Source: a virus
IMG/VR virus record: IMGVR_UViG_3300046369_000646
Location: 1 to 25,117 of that record
Strand: one strand, 5' to 3'
DNA length: 25,117 bases
This document shows, one piece after another, positions 1 through 6,278 of this stretch. A model generated the notes under the pieces. That model saw nothing but the letters and a program-made list of their open reading frames with translations. It made no database searches and had not been told where the DNA came from. The translations under genes were made by a program, and so were the position numbers. The number at the start of each line of letters is the position of its first letter. Within the stretch, counting starts at the first letter, position 1.

Positions 1-2
1 AA

Positions 3-76
3 CCGAGCTCTTTTGAAGAAATGGGGTCACTTGATGTCGGCGTTGCCCAATCCAAGTTCCAAATCCGAGCTCTTTT
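3..76. repeat. Two direct copies of CCGAGCTCTTTT, 62 bp apart
   Basis: The 12-base word CCGAGCTCTTTT occurs at 3-14 and again at 65-76. It contains the palindrome GAGCTC. No start codon with a ribosome binding site is visible on the minus strand between position 150 and the window edge, so positions 1-150 look like an intergenic region. Whether further copies continue beyond the window cannot be seen. The repeat may be a small tandem unit or chance. Confidence 0.35.
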
Positions 77-93
77 TAAGTTCTCTTACAATG

Positions 94-101
94 GTATTTA
101 T
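94..101 (-). promoter_or_regulatory. Late-promoter-like octamer TATAAATA
   Basis: On the minus strand the sequence reads TATAAATA, the exact T4-type late promoter core recognised by gp55-programmed RNA polymerase. It lies downstream of the DUF5658-like gene and points to the left, so it could drive a gene beyond the window edge. An AT-only octamer is expected a few times by chance in 25 kb, so this is a candidate only. Confidence 0.4.
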
Positions 102-150
102 AACACCATACTACTATTATAAGGACTTTTTCTAAAATTTCAAGGGGGTT

Positions 151-579
151 TTATCTTTTATTGCAATATTTTTTTGCCTGTTTTACTTGGTCAAAGTTAT
201 TTGCAACTACTATGGACATAAGAAAGTTCATTTCGTGGAATGTATCTTCAGTTATTTCGTTGTTTCTTCTATCCACCTCAATAGCAGGTATTAGAATTGC
301 AGTCTTAATTGCAAACATTCTAGCAACTGAAGGAGACTCTCCTACGATTGGATTCATTTCTACGACACAATCGTATTTAAGTCCACGATATGTAGAATAG
401 ATATCTAGTAGTTGAAGAGTATAGAATGCAGTCCAGTCAAACGTACTAGGTGGTTCAGATAGTGTAAACCACGACTGGTTCTGATTTTCCTTTAACTGTA
501 ATAGAGTCGACTTTAGTGAATGTTCTGTTTGGACACTGGAGATATGTTGCTTCGCCCAACAACACGTCCACCCCCTCAT
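151..579 (-). CDS. DUF5658-like small membrane protein, start uncertain
   Basis: The part after the adenylate cyclase stop (about position 455 to 151) reads TAFYTLQLLDIYSTYRGL, then EMNPIVG, then a hydrophobic AIKTAILIPAI segment. This matches the pattern of DUF5658-type membrane proteins (an LQ..D..ST stretch followed by an E-x-NP motif and membrane helices). The function of that family is unknown. The start is the puzzle: between the cyclase stop and the NP motif there is no in-frame ATG, GTG or TTG. The last usable start is ATG at 579, which forces a 125-nt overlap with the cyclase in another frame and gives 142 residues. Alternatives are a non-canonical start, a +1 frameshift fusion from the cyclase, or a sequence error. 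Real coding is likely for the distal half; the start is weakly supported. Confidence 0.5.
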   Translation of the reverse strand: MRGWTCCWAKQHISSVQTEHSLKSTLLQLKENQNQSWFTLSEPPSTFDWTAFYTLQLLDIYSTYRGLKYDCVVEMNPIVGESPSVARMFAIKTAILIPAIEVDRRNNEITEDTFHEMNFLMSIVVANNFDQVKQAKKYCNKR

Positions 580-2308
580 AATTTCTTGTTTGTCCTTCGA
601 GTCTAGCACCAAGGTTGACGGCATCTCCAATGACGGAATAGTCAAATCTAAGTTCTGACCCCATGTTTCCAACGATACACTCCCCAGTGTTAATACCAAT
701 ACCCACATTGATAGGAGGGAGGCCGAGTGGTTTGAGTTCTTCATTAAGTTCCTTGGTTGCAATTAGTATTTCTTCTGCAGACTTGACTGCCATCTCGGCA
801 TGGTCGGGACAATCCAAAGGTGCATTCCAAAAACTCATAATACAATCACCCATATACTTGTCAATTGTTCCATTATTATTTAGTATTATCTTTGTTTGCA
901 TGTCAAGGAATTTGTTAATGAGTTCCACTAATCCCTCGGGGTCGTCTTGTTTCATGTAGTGTTCACTGATTGGAGTGAATCCACATATGTCCATGAACAT
1001 GAATGTAAGTTCCTTTCTATCTCCACCTAATTTAAGTAAATCGGGATTCTCTGCGAGTTGGTCAACCATGTCGGGAGATAAATACTTTTGGAACTGCTTC
1101 TTAATTTCTTCTTTGAGTTGGTAGGTTGTATAGTATTGATTGAAAGAGGCATGACCGAAAACAATTAAGGAGGCAATCGATGAAAAGAAGGTATCGAAAA
1201 GAACGAGCTCTGAAGTCCAAATATAATAACTCCCGAAGATTTGAAGTCCTACAAGTGTTAGACTCATTATCCCCGAAAGAATTGTGGGAAGTTTGTAAAC
1301 CATCCCCAATATCAATACAAGAACTGTCAACAGAAGAACAATCTCAAGCAATCCAAGATAGTAGGATTGTTGTATTTGAACTCCTGACAAAACGGTTTGG
1401 ATATGGTTCGCTTGCACTTCGTGAGGATACAATACACCCACTGGAGTTGAAACTGGATTATTCAATCCCTCAGCAGTTAACCCCCATACAAGAATCTTAT
1501 TAGTAAGATTTAGATTAGGTAAGTCTACTGCAGAAACCCGTTGGAACTCATTCCAATAGGTTACCATAACATCACTCGTTGGAGTGGTGGTAATAGGTTT
1601 GTCCCTACCCATTCGTAACCATTCAACACCTATCTCTGTAATTCTAGTTTGATATGAAGGTTGGTCTGATAATGCACGTAATGTCTCTAGTGCAAGAGAA
1701 GGATATACTTGGTCGTTTGCAGTAACGATTAAAGGTATTGACCTTGTTGTTCCGTCAAAGTTTGCAGTACCCGAAACACTAGGTGTTGCAACTGTAACTC
1801 CAACTCCATAAGTATTGTCCTGAAGAATCCTGATAGGACTTGATATTCCTGAAAAGTTCCACAACCAATCTTTTGCTTCACCTCCACCGAATGTAGAGTT
1901 ACCTACGAATGGTGCAGAACCTTTTTGAGTTTGTGTTGTTGGTGCAGCTGATAAAATTGTTAATCTGTTTATCAATCCTTCTGCAAAAATCTCATCTTCT
2001 CCTGACTGTCTATCAGGTTGGTTAAAGAGTTGAGTGAAAACATGTGTATTAGTGTAATGAGTGTTAAGGAGTAAATCCCTATAGATACTACGTTTTATCG
2101 GATACTGTCCGAACACTTCAAGTGATTTTTCGTCTATGTCTACTAAGACGATGTCATCAACCTGAACTTTCTCCTGACTCTGATGAAGAACATCAAAGTA
2201 AGACCAAGTGATATTATCTACGAGATAGGGAGACCAAATCTTAAGTCCTACAAATACACCTATGGTGATTAGGACTGTTTTCCAACTATACAACTGTCGG
2301 CCAAGCAA
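455..2308 (-). CDS. CHASE2-domain class III adenylate cyclase
   Basis: This is a 617-residue membrane-bound cyclase. Residues about 1-25 form an N-terminal membrane anchor. About 30-310 are a CHASE2 extracytoplasmic sensor (start VDDIVLVDIDEKSL). Three membrane helices follow at about 317-388, then a class III nucleotide cyclase domain at about 434-610. The catalytic set looks complete: metal-binding D440 (FMDICGFT) and D488 (KYMGD), purine-selecting K484 and D556, and transition-state N565 and R569 (NLGAR). K and D at the selecting positions indicate ATP, so cAMP is the expected product. There is no ATG start: TTG at 2308 opens the frame, and a second TTG at 2293 overlaps the upstream 49-residue gene by 8 nt and is equally plausible. 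Neither has a clear Shine-Dalgarno site, so translational coupling is likely. In a phage this would alter host cAMP signalling (inference). Confidence 0.88.
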   Translation of the reverse strand: MLGRQLYSWKTVLITIGVFVGLKIWSPYLVDNITWSYFDVLHQSQEKVQVDDIVLVDIDEKSLEVFGQYPIKRSIYRDLLLNTHYTNTHVFTQLFNQPDRQSGEDEIFAEGLINRLTILSAAPTTQTQKGSAPFVGNSTFGGGEAKDWLWNFSGISSPIRILQDNTYGVGVTVATPSVSGTANFDGTTRSIPLIVTANDQVYPSLALETLRALSDQPSYQTRITEIGVEWLRMGRDKPITTTPTSDVMVTYWNEFQRVSAVDLPNLNLTNKILVWGLTAEGLNNPVSTPVGVLYPHEVQANHIQTVLSGVQIQQSYYLGLLEIVLLLTVLVLILGMVYKLPTILSGIMSLTLVGLQIFGSYYIWTSELVLFDTFFSSIASLIVFGHASFNQYYTTYQLKEEIKKQFQKYLSPDMVDQLAENPDLLKLGGDRKELTFMFMDICGFTPISEHYMKQDDPEGLVELINKFLDMQTKIILNNNGTIDKYMGDCIMSFWNAPLDCPDHAEMAVKSAEEILIATKELNEELKPLGLPPINVGIGINTGECIVGNMGSELRFDYSVIGDAVNLGARLEGQTRNYEGVDVLLGEATYLQCPNRTFTKVDSITVKGKSEPVVVYTI

Positions 2309-2435
2309 AAAAGAATATGTATAGACAAATACATATCAATGAAAGACCAAGAAATGCAGACCAAATTCCTGACCACATTTTTCTTCTTCTTTTAATTCGA
2401 TATTCGTTTACTAGTTCTACTACTCTTTTATCCAT
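2286..2435 (-). CDS. 49-residue single-span membrane protein
   Basis: Starting at ATG 2435, this short frame encodes a basic N-terminus (MDKRVVELVNEYRIKRRRK) followed by one hydrophobic helix of about 22 residues ending in FFFAWPTVV. The start overlaps the IscU stop codon by 8 nt (ATGGATAA), and the end overlaps the start of the cyclase gene, so it is embedded in the operon. The positive-inside arrangement suggests N-in, C-out. I recognise no family. Its tight position between the Fe-S scaffold and the cyclase argues that it is genuinely translated, but there is no independent Shine-Dalgarno site. Confidence 0.6.
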   Translation of the reverse strand: MDKRVVELVNEYRIKRRRKMWSGIWSAFLGLSLICICLYIFFFAWPTVV

Positions 2436-2826
2436 CACTTTCCCAATCCTCTATTGCCTTTCTAATTGAATCTTCTGCAAGAACACTGCAGTGTAATTTA
2501 ATTGGTGGTAATTCCAATGCATCTGCAATGTCCTTATCCTTAATTTCTTTTGCTTCTTCTATGGTCAACCCTTTAAGTAAATCCACAAATAGTGAACTGG
2601 ATGCAATTGCACTTCCACAACCATACGTTTTAAACTTGACATCGACTATACGATTGTTGCCTGGGTCTATTTTCAATTGAAGTTTCATTACATCACCACA
2701 TGCAGGAGCTCCTGCCATTCCAGTTGCAACAGTTGGGTCTTTTGGGTCAAATCTTCCAACAGAGAATTGTTCGGGTGCATTGAGAACACCTTCGAATCTA
2801 TCGATTACTTTCTTTGAATATGCCAT
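2428..2826 (-). CDS. iscU: IscU/NifU-N type Fe-S cluster scaffold protein
   Basis: This 132-residue protein spans a complete IscU fold. The three cluster-ligand cysteines are all present: C43 in GAPACGDV with D45, C70 in TYGCGSAIASSS, and C113 in LHCSV. It also has LPPIK at 106-110, the counterpart of the LPPVK motif by which IscU binds its HscA/Hsp70 chaperone. Length and motifs match bacterial IscU. The protein should accept sulfur from a host cysteine desulfurase and hand clusters to target proteins, possibly including phage-encoded ones. No desulfurase or chaperone is encoded nearby, so it would depend on host IscS/HscA. A TATAAATA octamer sits 5 nt before the ATG inside the 3' end of the preceding gene, and no Shine-Dalgarno site is visible. 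Confidence 0.93.
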   Translation of the reverse strand: MAYSKKVIDRFEGVLNAPEQFSVGRFDPKDPTVATGMAGAPACGDVMKLQLKIDPGNNRIVDVKFKTYGCGSAIASSSLFVDLLKGLTIEEAKEIKDKDIADALELPPIKLHCSVLAEDSIRKAIEDWESDG

Positions 2827-2827
2827 A

Positions 2828-3403
2828 CTAGTATTTATACACGAAAATGTTCTTTCCTTTAGTTCTATGATAATGTGCAGTACCTTCTTCTAATGCATCT
2901 TTAATCTTTTGTGCATATGGTTTCAATACACCATGTGCATCCTTTGTCCTAATCGTCTTGTCGTGGTATCTTCGGTCTCCATGTATGATAACTCTATCAA
3001 ACTTAGTTTGTCCTATGTAATCGAAGTTGGTTGCTTTATAGATGATTCCCTCATGTCCATATTCATTATCTGCATAACTAACTACAGTCTTACCACCCCA
3101 ATCCTTTTTAAGTTGTCTTAGGGATGCACCAATAAAAAAACTTTCAGTGTTCTTTGGAGTGTCATCAATGCAACAGAGTCTTCTAAGTTCTATTACATCC
3201 TCTTTGTTATCTCCGTATTTCATCCACTGGTTCATCATAGCAAACCTACCATAGAACATTGCACCTTTCATTTGTTCTTCGTGGAACAATGCATAACAGT
3301 AATCTGCAATACATCCGTTGATTGATTTTGAATAGTGATGAGTTTCTATGAAGTCTTTTATGTCTGACCTCTCGACTCTTTTGACCGACCAGTTCTCAAA
3401 CAT
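2828..3403 (-). CDS. Mom-like GNAT-fold acyltransferase (putative DNA modification)
   Basis: The 191-residue protein has the conserved layout of phage Mom-like proteins: an ELRRLCCIDDTPKNTESFFIG block near the centre, then LRQLKKDW, then VVSYADNEYGHEGIIYKATN and FDYIGQT. These blocks resemble the acyl-CoA-binding core of the GNAT fold as seen in the Mu Mom family, which modifies adenines in phage DNA to evade restriction. The function here is assigned by family only; a different acylation target is possible. The gene starts with a TAATG overlap at the end of the 86-residue membrane protein and ends immediately before iscU. Confidence 0.72.
   Translation of the reverse strand: MFENWSVKRVERSDIKDFIETHHYSKSINGCIADYCYALFHEEQMKGAMFYGRFAMMNQWMKYGDNKEDVIELRRLCCIDDTPKNTESFFIGASLRQLKKDWGGKTVVSYADNEYGHEGIIYKATNFDYIGQTKFDRVIIHGDRRYHDKTIRTKDAHGVLKPYAQKIKDALEEGTAHYHRTKGKNIFVYKY
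2832..2839 (-). promoter_or_regulatory. Late-promoter-like TATAAATA directly before iscU
   Basis: The minus strand reads TATAAATA-CTAGT-ATG. The octamer matches the T4 late promoter core exactly and ends 5 nt before the iscU start. With late-promoter geometry, transcription would begin at or next to the start codon, giving a leaderless or nearly leaderless message. It lies just upstream of the acyltransferase stop codon. Confidence 0.5.
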
Positions 3404-3663
3404 TAACTAAATTTCTTTTGTATCCTTTTGTACATATAATATATAGAGAGTCCGTAAGTTGCAAGTATTGTCATTGTGAATCCTATGTAGACCAACTCTA
3501 TAGGTGTCAAGAAAAGAATTTGCCATACGAAATCAGATGCAGCTTCTACGTCACCCAAAGATTCAGGCATAACCATATCGTTTTCTTCGAAGAGGTCTAA
3601 TATGTCGTCATACTCTTCTTCAGTTAGACATTCATAAAACTCGGGTGGACATTCTGATTTCAT
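3403..3663 (-). CDS. 86-residue membrane protein downstream of curlin
   Basis: I choose ATG at 3663 because it forms an ATGA overlap with the stop of the curlin-like gene; an upstream in-frame ATG at 3705 would lie inside that gene. The product has an acidic N-terminal half (LTEEEYDDILDLFEEND) and one membrane helix at about 47-72 followed by a short basic tail (YKRIQKKFS), which predicts N-out, C-in topology. No family is recognised. Its coupling to a secreted curlin-repeat protein suggests a role at the inner membrane during secretion or export, which is inference. Confidence 0.7.
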   Translation of the reverse strand: MKSECPPEFYECLTEEEYDDILDLFEENDMVMPESLGDVEAASDFVWQILFLTPIELVYIGFTMTILATYGLSIYYMYKRIQKKFS

Positions 3664-4295
3664 TGTTGTGTGACTGATACTGAACAACCAGTAGTTGTTT
3701 GACAATTTTGTGTTAGTGTATATGATTTGTTTGTTGAACCTTCTTGTAAAAGATTCAATATTGTTGGATAGTTTCCTTGTAGTGTAATTTGTGCATTATG
3801 ATTTCCCGAACCCTTCTGCATGATACTGGAATCTGACCCAGTTGCACTTCCATAGAAGTAAGTGTGTGCATAGTGTGAACCACTACCCGACTGGTGTATT
3901 TCGTGGTCTACTGAATTTGAGTGAACGTCTATGTTATGTGTATGACTTCCGTTTTGATATACATCTACTGTATTACTATTGCCCCATATGTGTCTACCAT
4001 AAGTTGCACCACCACTTTGTTCTACGTTTTCAGTATTGTTAGTTCCGTCTACATCACCACCCCATGACTTTCCTGGCCCCCAGTAAGAGACCCAAGATAT
4101 AGAGTTTCCATTTCCTGTTTGCAATAGATTGAATGTGTTTCCACTATGTGCAAAAGAAAACTTAATTTCATTATCATAACCTTGTTGTGTTATGTTGAGT
4201 TCCACATCTCCCGAGGAAACCTGCTCAACATGGACGTGGTTATCCCCAGCCCATGTTAGAGGTGTCAATAAAATTAATAATAAACTTTTTTTCAT
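3660..4295 (-). CDS. Secreted curlin-repeat protein (second curlin)
   Basis: The start is ATG 4295 (TAATG overlap with the preceding small gene), which places a signal peptide MKKSLLLILLTPLTWAG at the N-terminus; the ATG at 4307 would add four residues in front. The mature part is rich in N, G, Q, S and carries about seven curlin-like strand-loop units: ITQQGYDN, LLQTGNGN, VEQSGG, VYQNGSHTHN, IHQSGSG, IMQKGSGNHN and LLQEGSTN. These fit the Q-x-G-x-x-N pattern of CsgA/CsgB repeats. The total is 211 residues. The C-terminus contains C198 and C204 (C-x5-C), unusual for curlins and shared with the other curlin here. It is expected to be exported by Sec and then by CsgG to form extracellular amyloid-like fibre. 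Confidence 0.85.
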   Translation of the reverse strand: MKKSLLLILLTPLTWAGDNHVHVEQVSSGDVELNITQQGYDNEIKFSFAHSGNTFNLLQTGNGNSISWVSYWGPGKSWGGDVDGTNNTENVEQSGGATYGRHIWGNSNTVDVYQNGSHTHNIDVHSNSVDHEIHQSGSGSHYAHTYFYGSATGSDSSIMQKGSGNHNAQITLQGNYPTILNLLQEGSTNKSYTLTQNCQTTTGCSVSVTQQ

Positions 4296-4444
4296 TAGAT
4301 AATCCATAAAAATAATAATGTAAATACTACTCCCTTACTGAATGATAACCATAACATATGGTAATCGTCTAGTCTCATTGCATCTTGAAATCCAGTTAAC
4401 TGAAATTCATGCCATTGACGAAGTTTCTCTAATATACTATTCAT
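4295..4444 (-). CDS. 49-residue single-span membrane protein in curli cluster
   Basis: ATG 4444 is preceded by a good Shine-Dalgarno site (AGGAGA, 6 nt before ATG). The frame encodes an amphipathic N-terminus (MNSILEKLRQWHEFQLTGF) and ends in a hydrophobic helix (GVVFTLLFLWII). The stop overlaps the start of the second curlin gene (TAATG), so the two are translationally coupled. No family is recognised. The strong ribosome binding site makes this a convincing small gene. Confidence 0.75.
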   Translation of the reverse strand: MNSILEKLRQWHEFQLTGFQDAMRLDDYHMLWLSFSKGVVFTLLFLWII

Positions 4445-4453
4445 ATATTTCTC

Positions 4454-5590
4454 CTAGTTTGTTTGTGTGATGGTAATATTTATAGACGAACCATCACCCA
4501 CCTTAATTAGTGAACCTTTTTCGTCTGTAGTGGTTCTAATCGTTGCTTGTGCATAGATTGGGATTTTAATAGAGATAATTCCCTGTACTTCCCTGTAGAA
4601 CCAAATTTGACCAAGACCCTTGTCAACAATTGTATTGTATTGAGAATCTTTATCAAACCCAAATGCAGTTCCTTCTATCCTTGCAACTCCGAAAGGGTCT
4701 GCCTTTCTTTCTGCATCAATACCAACCTTTCGGTCAATCTCTAAAACTACATCTAGTAAATCTTGTAAGAAATCGACATCTAATAAGTCTCTGTCGAGTT
4801 CTGTATATTCCAACTCATCATCTTCAAAGTAGTCCTCTTCTAAATCATTGAACTCTAGGAAGTCCACATCTAAAATATTACTACTATCATTTTCTCCACC
4901 ACTGGATTCTTCTGCAACTTGTTCTTGAATCTCTTCGGGTGGATTGACAATAAACATGTTATCAATCATACTTGCATCAATACCACTAACCGTTACTGGT
5001 TTAGTAGGTGAATCATCAAAAGAAGATACCATTGTCGCCTGATATGCTTCATCAAGTGTGATACTTCCTCCTGCATTACTGACTATGATTTTTCCCGAAG
5101 GATTACCAAATTCATCGGGAAGCAATATAACCAATGACCTTCCGATTTCATCAATACTGGTAGTGAAATCTGTTCCAACCACAGCAATTTGTGCTGTAGG
5201 TGTCGACACTTTAATATTACTTTTCTTTATCTTACCACCGAAACCCGAAGCAAATCTTGCTGTTCCTTGTGCCATTCGTATGGCCATTTTGGATTTGGAT
5301 GGGTCGGGGTCGTAATATACCTCGTCAATCCAAACCTTGGAGTGTTCTGTTAAGTCCAGTCGTTCTTCACCTTTGAACTCAATCTTCATTCTCCCATTCT
5401 GAGTTTGTGCTGTATCATACATCAACACATCGGGTTCAGTATTTGCACTGACAACAGAAGACTCTCCGTCTCTCTGAAGTCCTGCTGAACCTTTGTATTC
5501 TATAATCTCACCTATCGGTTCACCTTGAAGTGAACCAATAAGTAAAAGACTACTCGCCAGAATCTTTCTGAACGATATCAATATTTGCAT
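4454..5590 (-). CDS. Secreted FecR-domain protein
   Basis: The 378-residue product starts with a signal-peptide-like segment (FRKILASSLLLIGSLQGEP). A FecR domain follows at about residues 60-195, including MAIRMAQGTARFASGFGG, VSTPTAQIAVVGTDF and a glycine-rich beta segment. FecR domains occur in periplasmic sensors and in secreted surface proteins; here no transmembrane signalling helix is seen after the signal peptide, so a periplasmic or surface role is more likely than iron signalling. A strongly acidic block (about 240-285) precedes a C-terminal beta-rich domain. The start overlaps the end of the first curlin gene by 41 nt with no clear Shine-Dalgarno site; TTG at 5581 is an alternative. 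Position between two curlins suggests a structural or assembly partner (inference). Confidence 0.72.
   Translation of the reverse strand: MQILISFRKILASSLLLIGSLQGEPIGEIIEYKGSAGLQRDGESSVVSANTEPDVLMYDTAQTQNGRMKIEFKGEERLDLTEHSKVWIDEVYYDPDPSKSKMAIRMAQGTARFASGFGGKIKKSNIKVSTPTAQIAVVGTDFTTSIDEIGRSLVILLPDEFGNPSGKIIVSNAGGSITLDEAYQATMVSSFDDSPTKPVTVSGIDASMIDNMFIVNPPEEIQEQVAEESSGGENDSSNILDVDFLEFNDLEEDYFEDDELEYTELDRDLLDVDFLQDLLDVVLEIDRKVGIDAERKADPFGVARIEGTAFGFDKDSQYNTIVDKGLGQIWFYREVQGIISIKIPIYAQATIRTTTDEKGSLIKVGDGSSINITITQTN
4477..4484 (-). promoter_or_regulatory. Late-promoter-like TATAAATA before the second curlin unit
   Basis: TATAAATA on the minus strand lies within the last codons of the FecR-like gene and 32 nt upstream of the 49-residue gene start. 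That distance leaves room for a normal leader with the AGGAGA ribosome binding site. It may give separate late expression of the small membrane protein, second curlin and 86-residue protein. Confidence 0.45.
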
Positions 5591-6278
5591 TAGAAGTCAC
5601 GAAAGATACATCAATAATACCACTACATGACTGACCACTTGGACAACCTGTAGTTCCACTTTTCTGAATGATATCTATATCATTTGAACCACCAGTTAAG
5701 ATTGCAGTGATTTTGTTATCAGTTGCATCTGATTGGTTAGTGTTAATATCATTTGAATCTCCAGTAATAGTCCAGTTCCAAACTGCATTATCACTATCTA
5801 TTTTAGTAGTGAATACGTTTGAATCTCCAGTTAACACTAAATCCCAGTTAAGGTATTCTGCAGATGCATCATATCCGACATCAATATCGAATGTATTTGA
5901 ATCACCTGTCACAGTTCCTAACATGTTTAAGTTATCTGCACTACCAACATATCCTACGTTCCAATCCATTGAGTTAGAGTCACCAGTAAAAGTTAAATTT
6001 ACTGTTGAACTATCTGCAAGGAAAGGCCCGAACAACTTATTGTTATCTCCGTCTTGTAATAATGTTAAACTGTTAGATGCACCAGTGATAATCATATCAG
6101 CAGATGTTCCTGAGAAATCATCTAATCCGACTTTGTTTCCATAACCCCTTTGAGTGAAATTTAAAATTAAATTGTCACCTGTCTGTTGCAACCAAATCTC
6201 GTTATCATCTGCACCAGCAGATACGAAACCAGTTAACCCTAATGATAAACATAATGTAATGAATAATTTATTCCTCAT
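5550..6278 (-). CDS. Secreted curlin-like repeat protein (first curlin)
   Basis: The 242-residue product begins with a clear signal peptide (MRNKLFITLCLSLGLTGFVSAG). The mature region opens with curlin-like units (WLQQTGDNLILNFTQRGYGN) and then carries six T-G-x-S-N loops at residues 65, 98, 124, 150, 172 and 195, the last spaced 22-26 residues, close to the 22-23-residue repeat of CsgA. C212 and C218 form a C-x5-C near the C-terminus. The start lies inside the end of csgG (11-nt overlap) with GAGG about 7 nt upstream. The order CsgF-CsgG-curlin supports export through CsgG. TGDSN loops are diverged from canonical curlin, so fibre properties may differ. Confidence 0.82.
   Translation of the reverse strand: MRNKLFITLCLSLGLTGFVSAGADDNEIWLQQTGDNLILNFTQRGYGNKVGLDDFSGTSADMIITGASNSLTLLQDGDNNKLFGPFLADSSTVNLTFTGDSNSMDWNVGYVGSADNLNMLGTVTGDSNTFDIDVGYDASAEYLNWDLVLTGDSNVFTTKIDSDNAVWNWTITGDSNDINTNQSDATDNKITAILTGGSNDIDIIQKSGTTGCPSGQSCSGIIDVSFVTSNANIDIVQKDSGE

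Noticed and set aside
1180-1503. Plus-strand open frame of 107 codons
   Set aside because: It lies antisense inside the cyclase, which has complete conserved motifs on the minus strand; the plus frame has no recognisable domain or ribosome binding site.
5268-5590. FecI/FecR iron-signalling pair
   Set aside because: No ECF sigma factor and no TonB receptor are encoded in the window, and the protein has a signal peptide but no later membrane helix, so a classical FecR regulator is unlikely.
5668-6144. Plus-strand open frame of 158 codons with repeated ESPV words
   Set aside because: The repeats are the reverse complement of the T-G-x-S-N loops of the first curlin; the minus-strand signal peptide and gene order settle the strand.
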